Shown here: piece after piece, positions 20,031 to 20,148 of the stretch
Layout: the number at the start of each line of letters is the position of its first letter
Numbering within the stretch: position 1 is the first letter of the stretch
IMG/VR virus record: IMGVR_UViG_3300006847_000108
Span: 1 to 20,148 of that record
Strand: one strand, 5' to 3'
Length of the DNA: 20,148 bases
DNA from: a virus
Notes under the pieces: model-generated
What the model saw: only the letters and a program-made list of their open reading frames with translations
The model's database searches: none
Told to the model about the DNA's origin: nothing
Position numbers and translations under genes: made by a program

Positions 20031-20148
20031 CGGCGCACCACCTCCTGCAGCCGGGAGCGTGCGATCCGCAACAGGCGTTCGGCCTGCAGGACCGCGTCGA
20101 TCCCGGCGGCCAGTTCGAGCGAGGCGGCGCGCGTGCGGGAACGATCGG
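20012..20148 (-). CDS. Possible minus-strand helical protein, C-terminal fragment (partial)
   Basis: The minus strand is open from the window edge to TGA 20014-20012 and encodes 44 residues including AASLELAAGIDAVLQAERLL and RLQEVVRRHDTLR, a convincing amphipathic helix. It overlaps the end of the excisionase-like gene by 19 bases in the opposite direction and excludes the plus-strand ORF at 20027. Its hydrophobic content is more protein-like than the plus-strand reading. The window ends too soon to decide. Confidence 0.4.
   Translation of the reverse strand, partial: DRSRTRAASLELAAGIDAVLQAERLLRIARSRLQEVVRRHDTLR
20027..20148 (+). CDS. Alternative early-operon ORF, N-terminal fragment (partial)
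   Basis: ATG 20027 overlaps the excisionase-like stop (ATGA) and has GGAGGG at 20017-20022, the same coupling style as its neighbours. The 40 visible residues are rich in Gly, Gln, Asp and His with few hydrophobic residues, so it may be a shadow of the minus-strand ORF over the same bases. The codon registers coincide, so GC by codon position does not separate them. Confidence 0.33.
   Translation, partial: MTAHHLLQPGACDPQQAFGLQDRVDPGGQFERGGARAGTI

Noticed and set aside
1-20148. CRISPR arrays, tRNA or rRNA genes, insertion sequences
   Set aside because: No regularly spaced repeats, tRNA-like cloverleaf segments, rRNA sequence or transposase motifs were seen on either strand.

Overview
The window looks like about 20 kb of a temperate, tailed (siphovirus-type) bacteriophage genome from a GC-rich bacterium. 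The reasons are the gene order capsid, connector, tail terminator, tail tube, tail chaperones, tape measure, baseplate hub, fibre and lysis, followed by integrase, repressor, Cro-like and excisionase-like genes. A contractile sheath gene is not visible, which favours a siphovirus. The host cannot be fixed from sequence alone. The high GC content and the lipoprotein with an ASH/choice-of-anchor-D-like domain would suit Acidobacteriota or a GC-rich proteobacterium, but this is a guess.

Layout. 1-128 is the C-terminal end of a probable major capsid protein, followed by a tiny Lys/Pro/Glu protein and a strong intrinsic terminator (304-350). 365-3618 holds a short coiled-coil protein translationally coupled to a 1013-residue GT4-methyltransferase-GT2 fusion. 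3623-3859 is a possible minus-strand insertion (moron). 3877-9561 is the connector and tail assembly module: adaptor-like protein, small protein, tail terminator-like protein, tail tube, two overlapping tail chaperone ORFs with a possible +1 frameshift, and the tape measure protein. 9565-12011 holds the hub and fibre-like proteins. 12012-16768 is a run of mostly tiny genes joined by 1-4 base overlaps: coiled-coil and membrane mini-proteins, a holin candidate, a lysozyme-like endolysin, a secreted protein with two polyproline linkers, and a zinc-ribbon peptide.

The last quarter is the lysogeny region. A minus-strand lipoprotein gene (16967-17626) is coupled to a 41-residue ORF (16845-16970) and lies next to the tyrosine integrase (17810-18898, minus). 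The integrase overlaps an XRE-type repressor by one base (18898-19419, minus). A divergent control region (19426-19545) has two promoters, each with a near-identical AGCG-N4-CGCT operator at the same position in its spacer. Rightward from it run a Cro-like gene (19561-19830) and an excisionase-like gene (19827-20030). Repressor and integrase in one operon resembles phage P2. Late genes lying to the left of int and early genes to its right is the order of an unintegrated (attP-intact) genome, or of a phage whose integration module is internal.

The most unusual items are the three-enzyme glycosylation fusion inside the virion operon, the paired-operator switch with apparently leaderless mRNAs, the lipoprotein/41-residue pair likely expressed apart from the late operon, and the secreted polyproline/coiled-coil protein beside the endolysin. 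Function calls rest on motifs and gene order read by eye; no database search was run.
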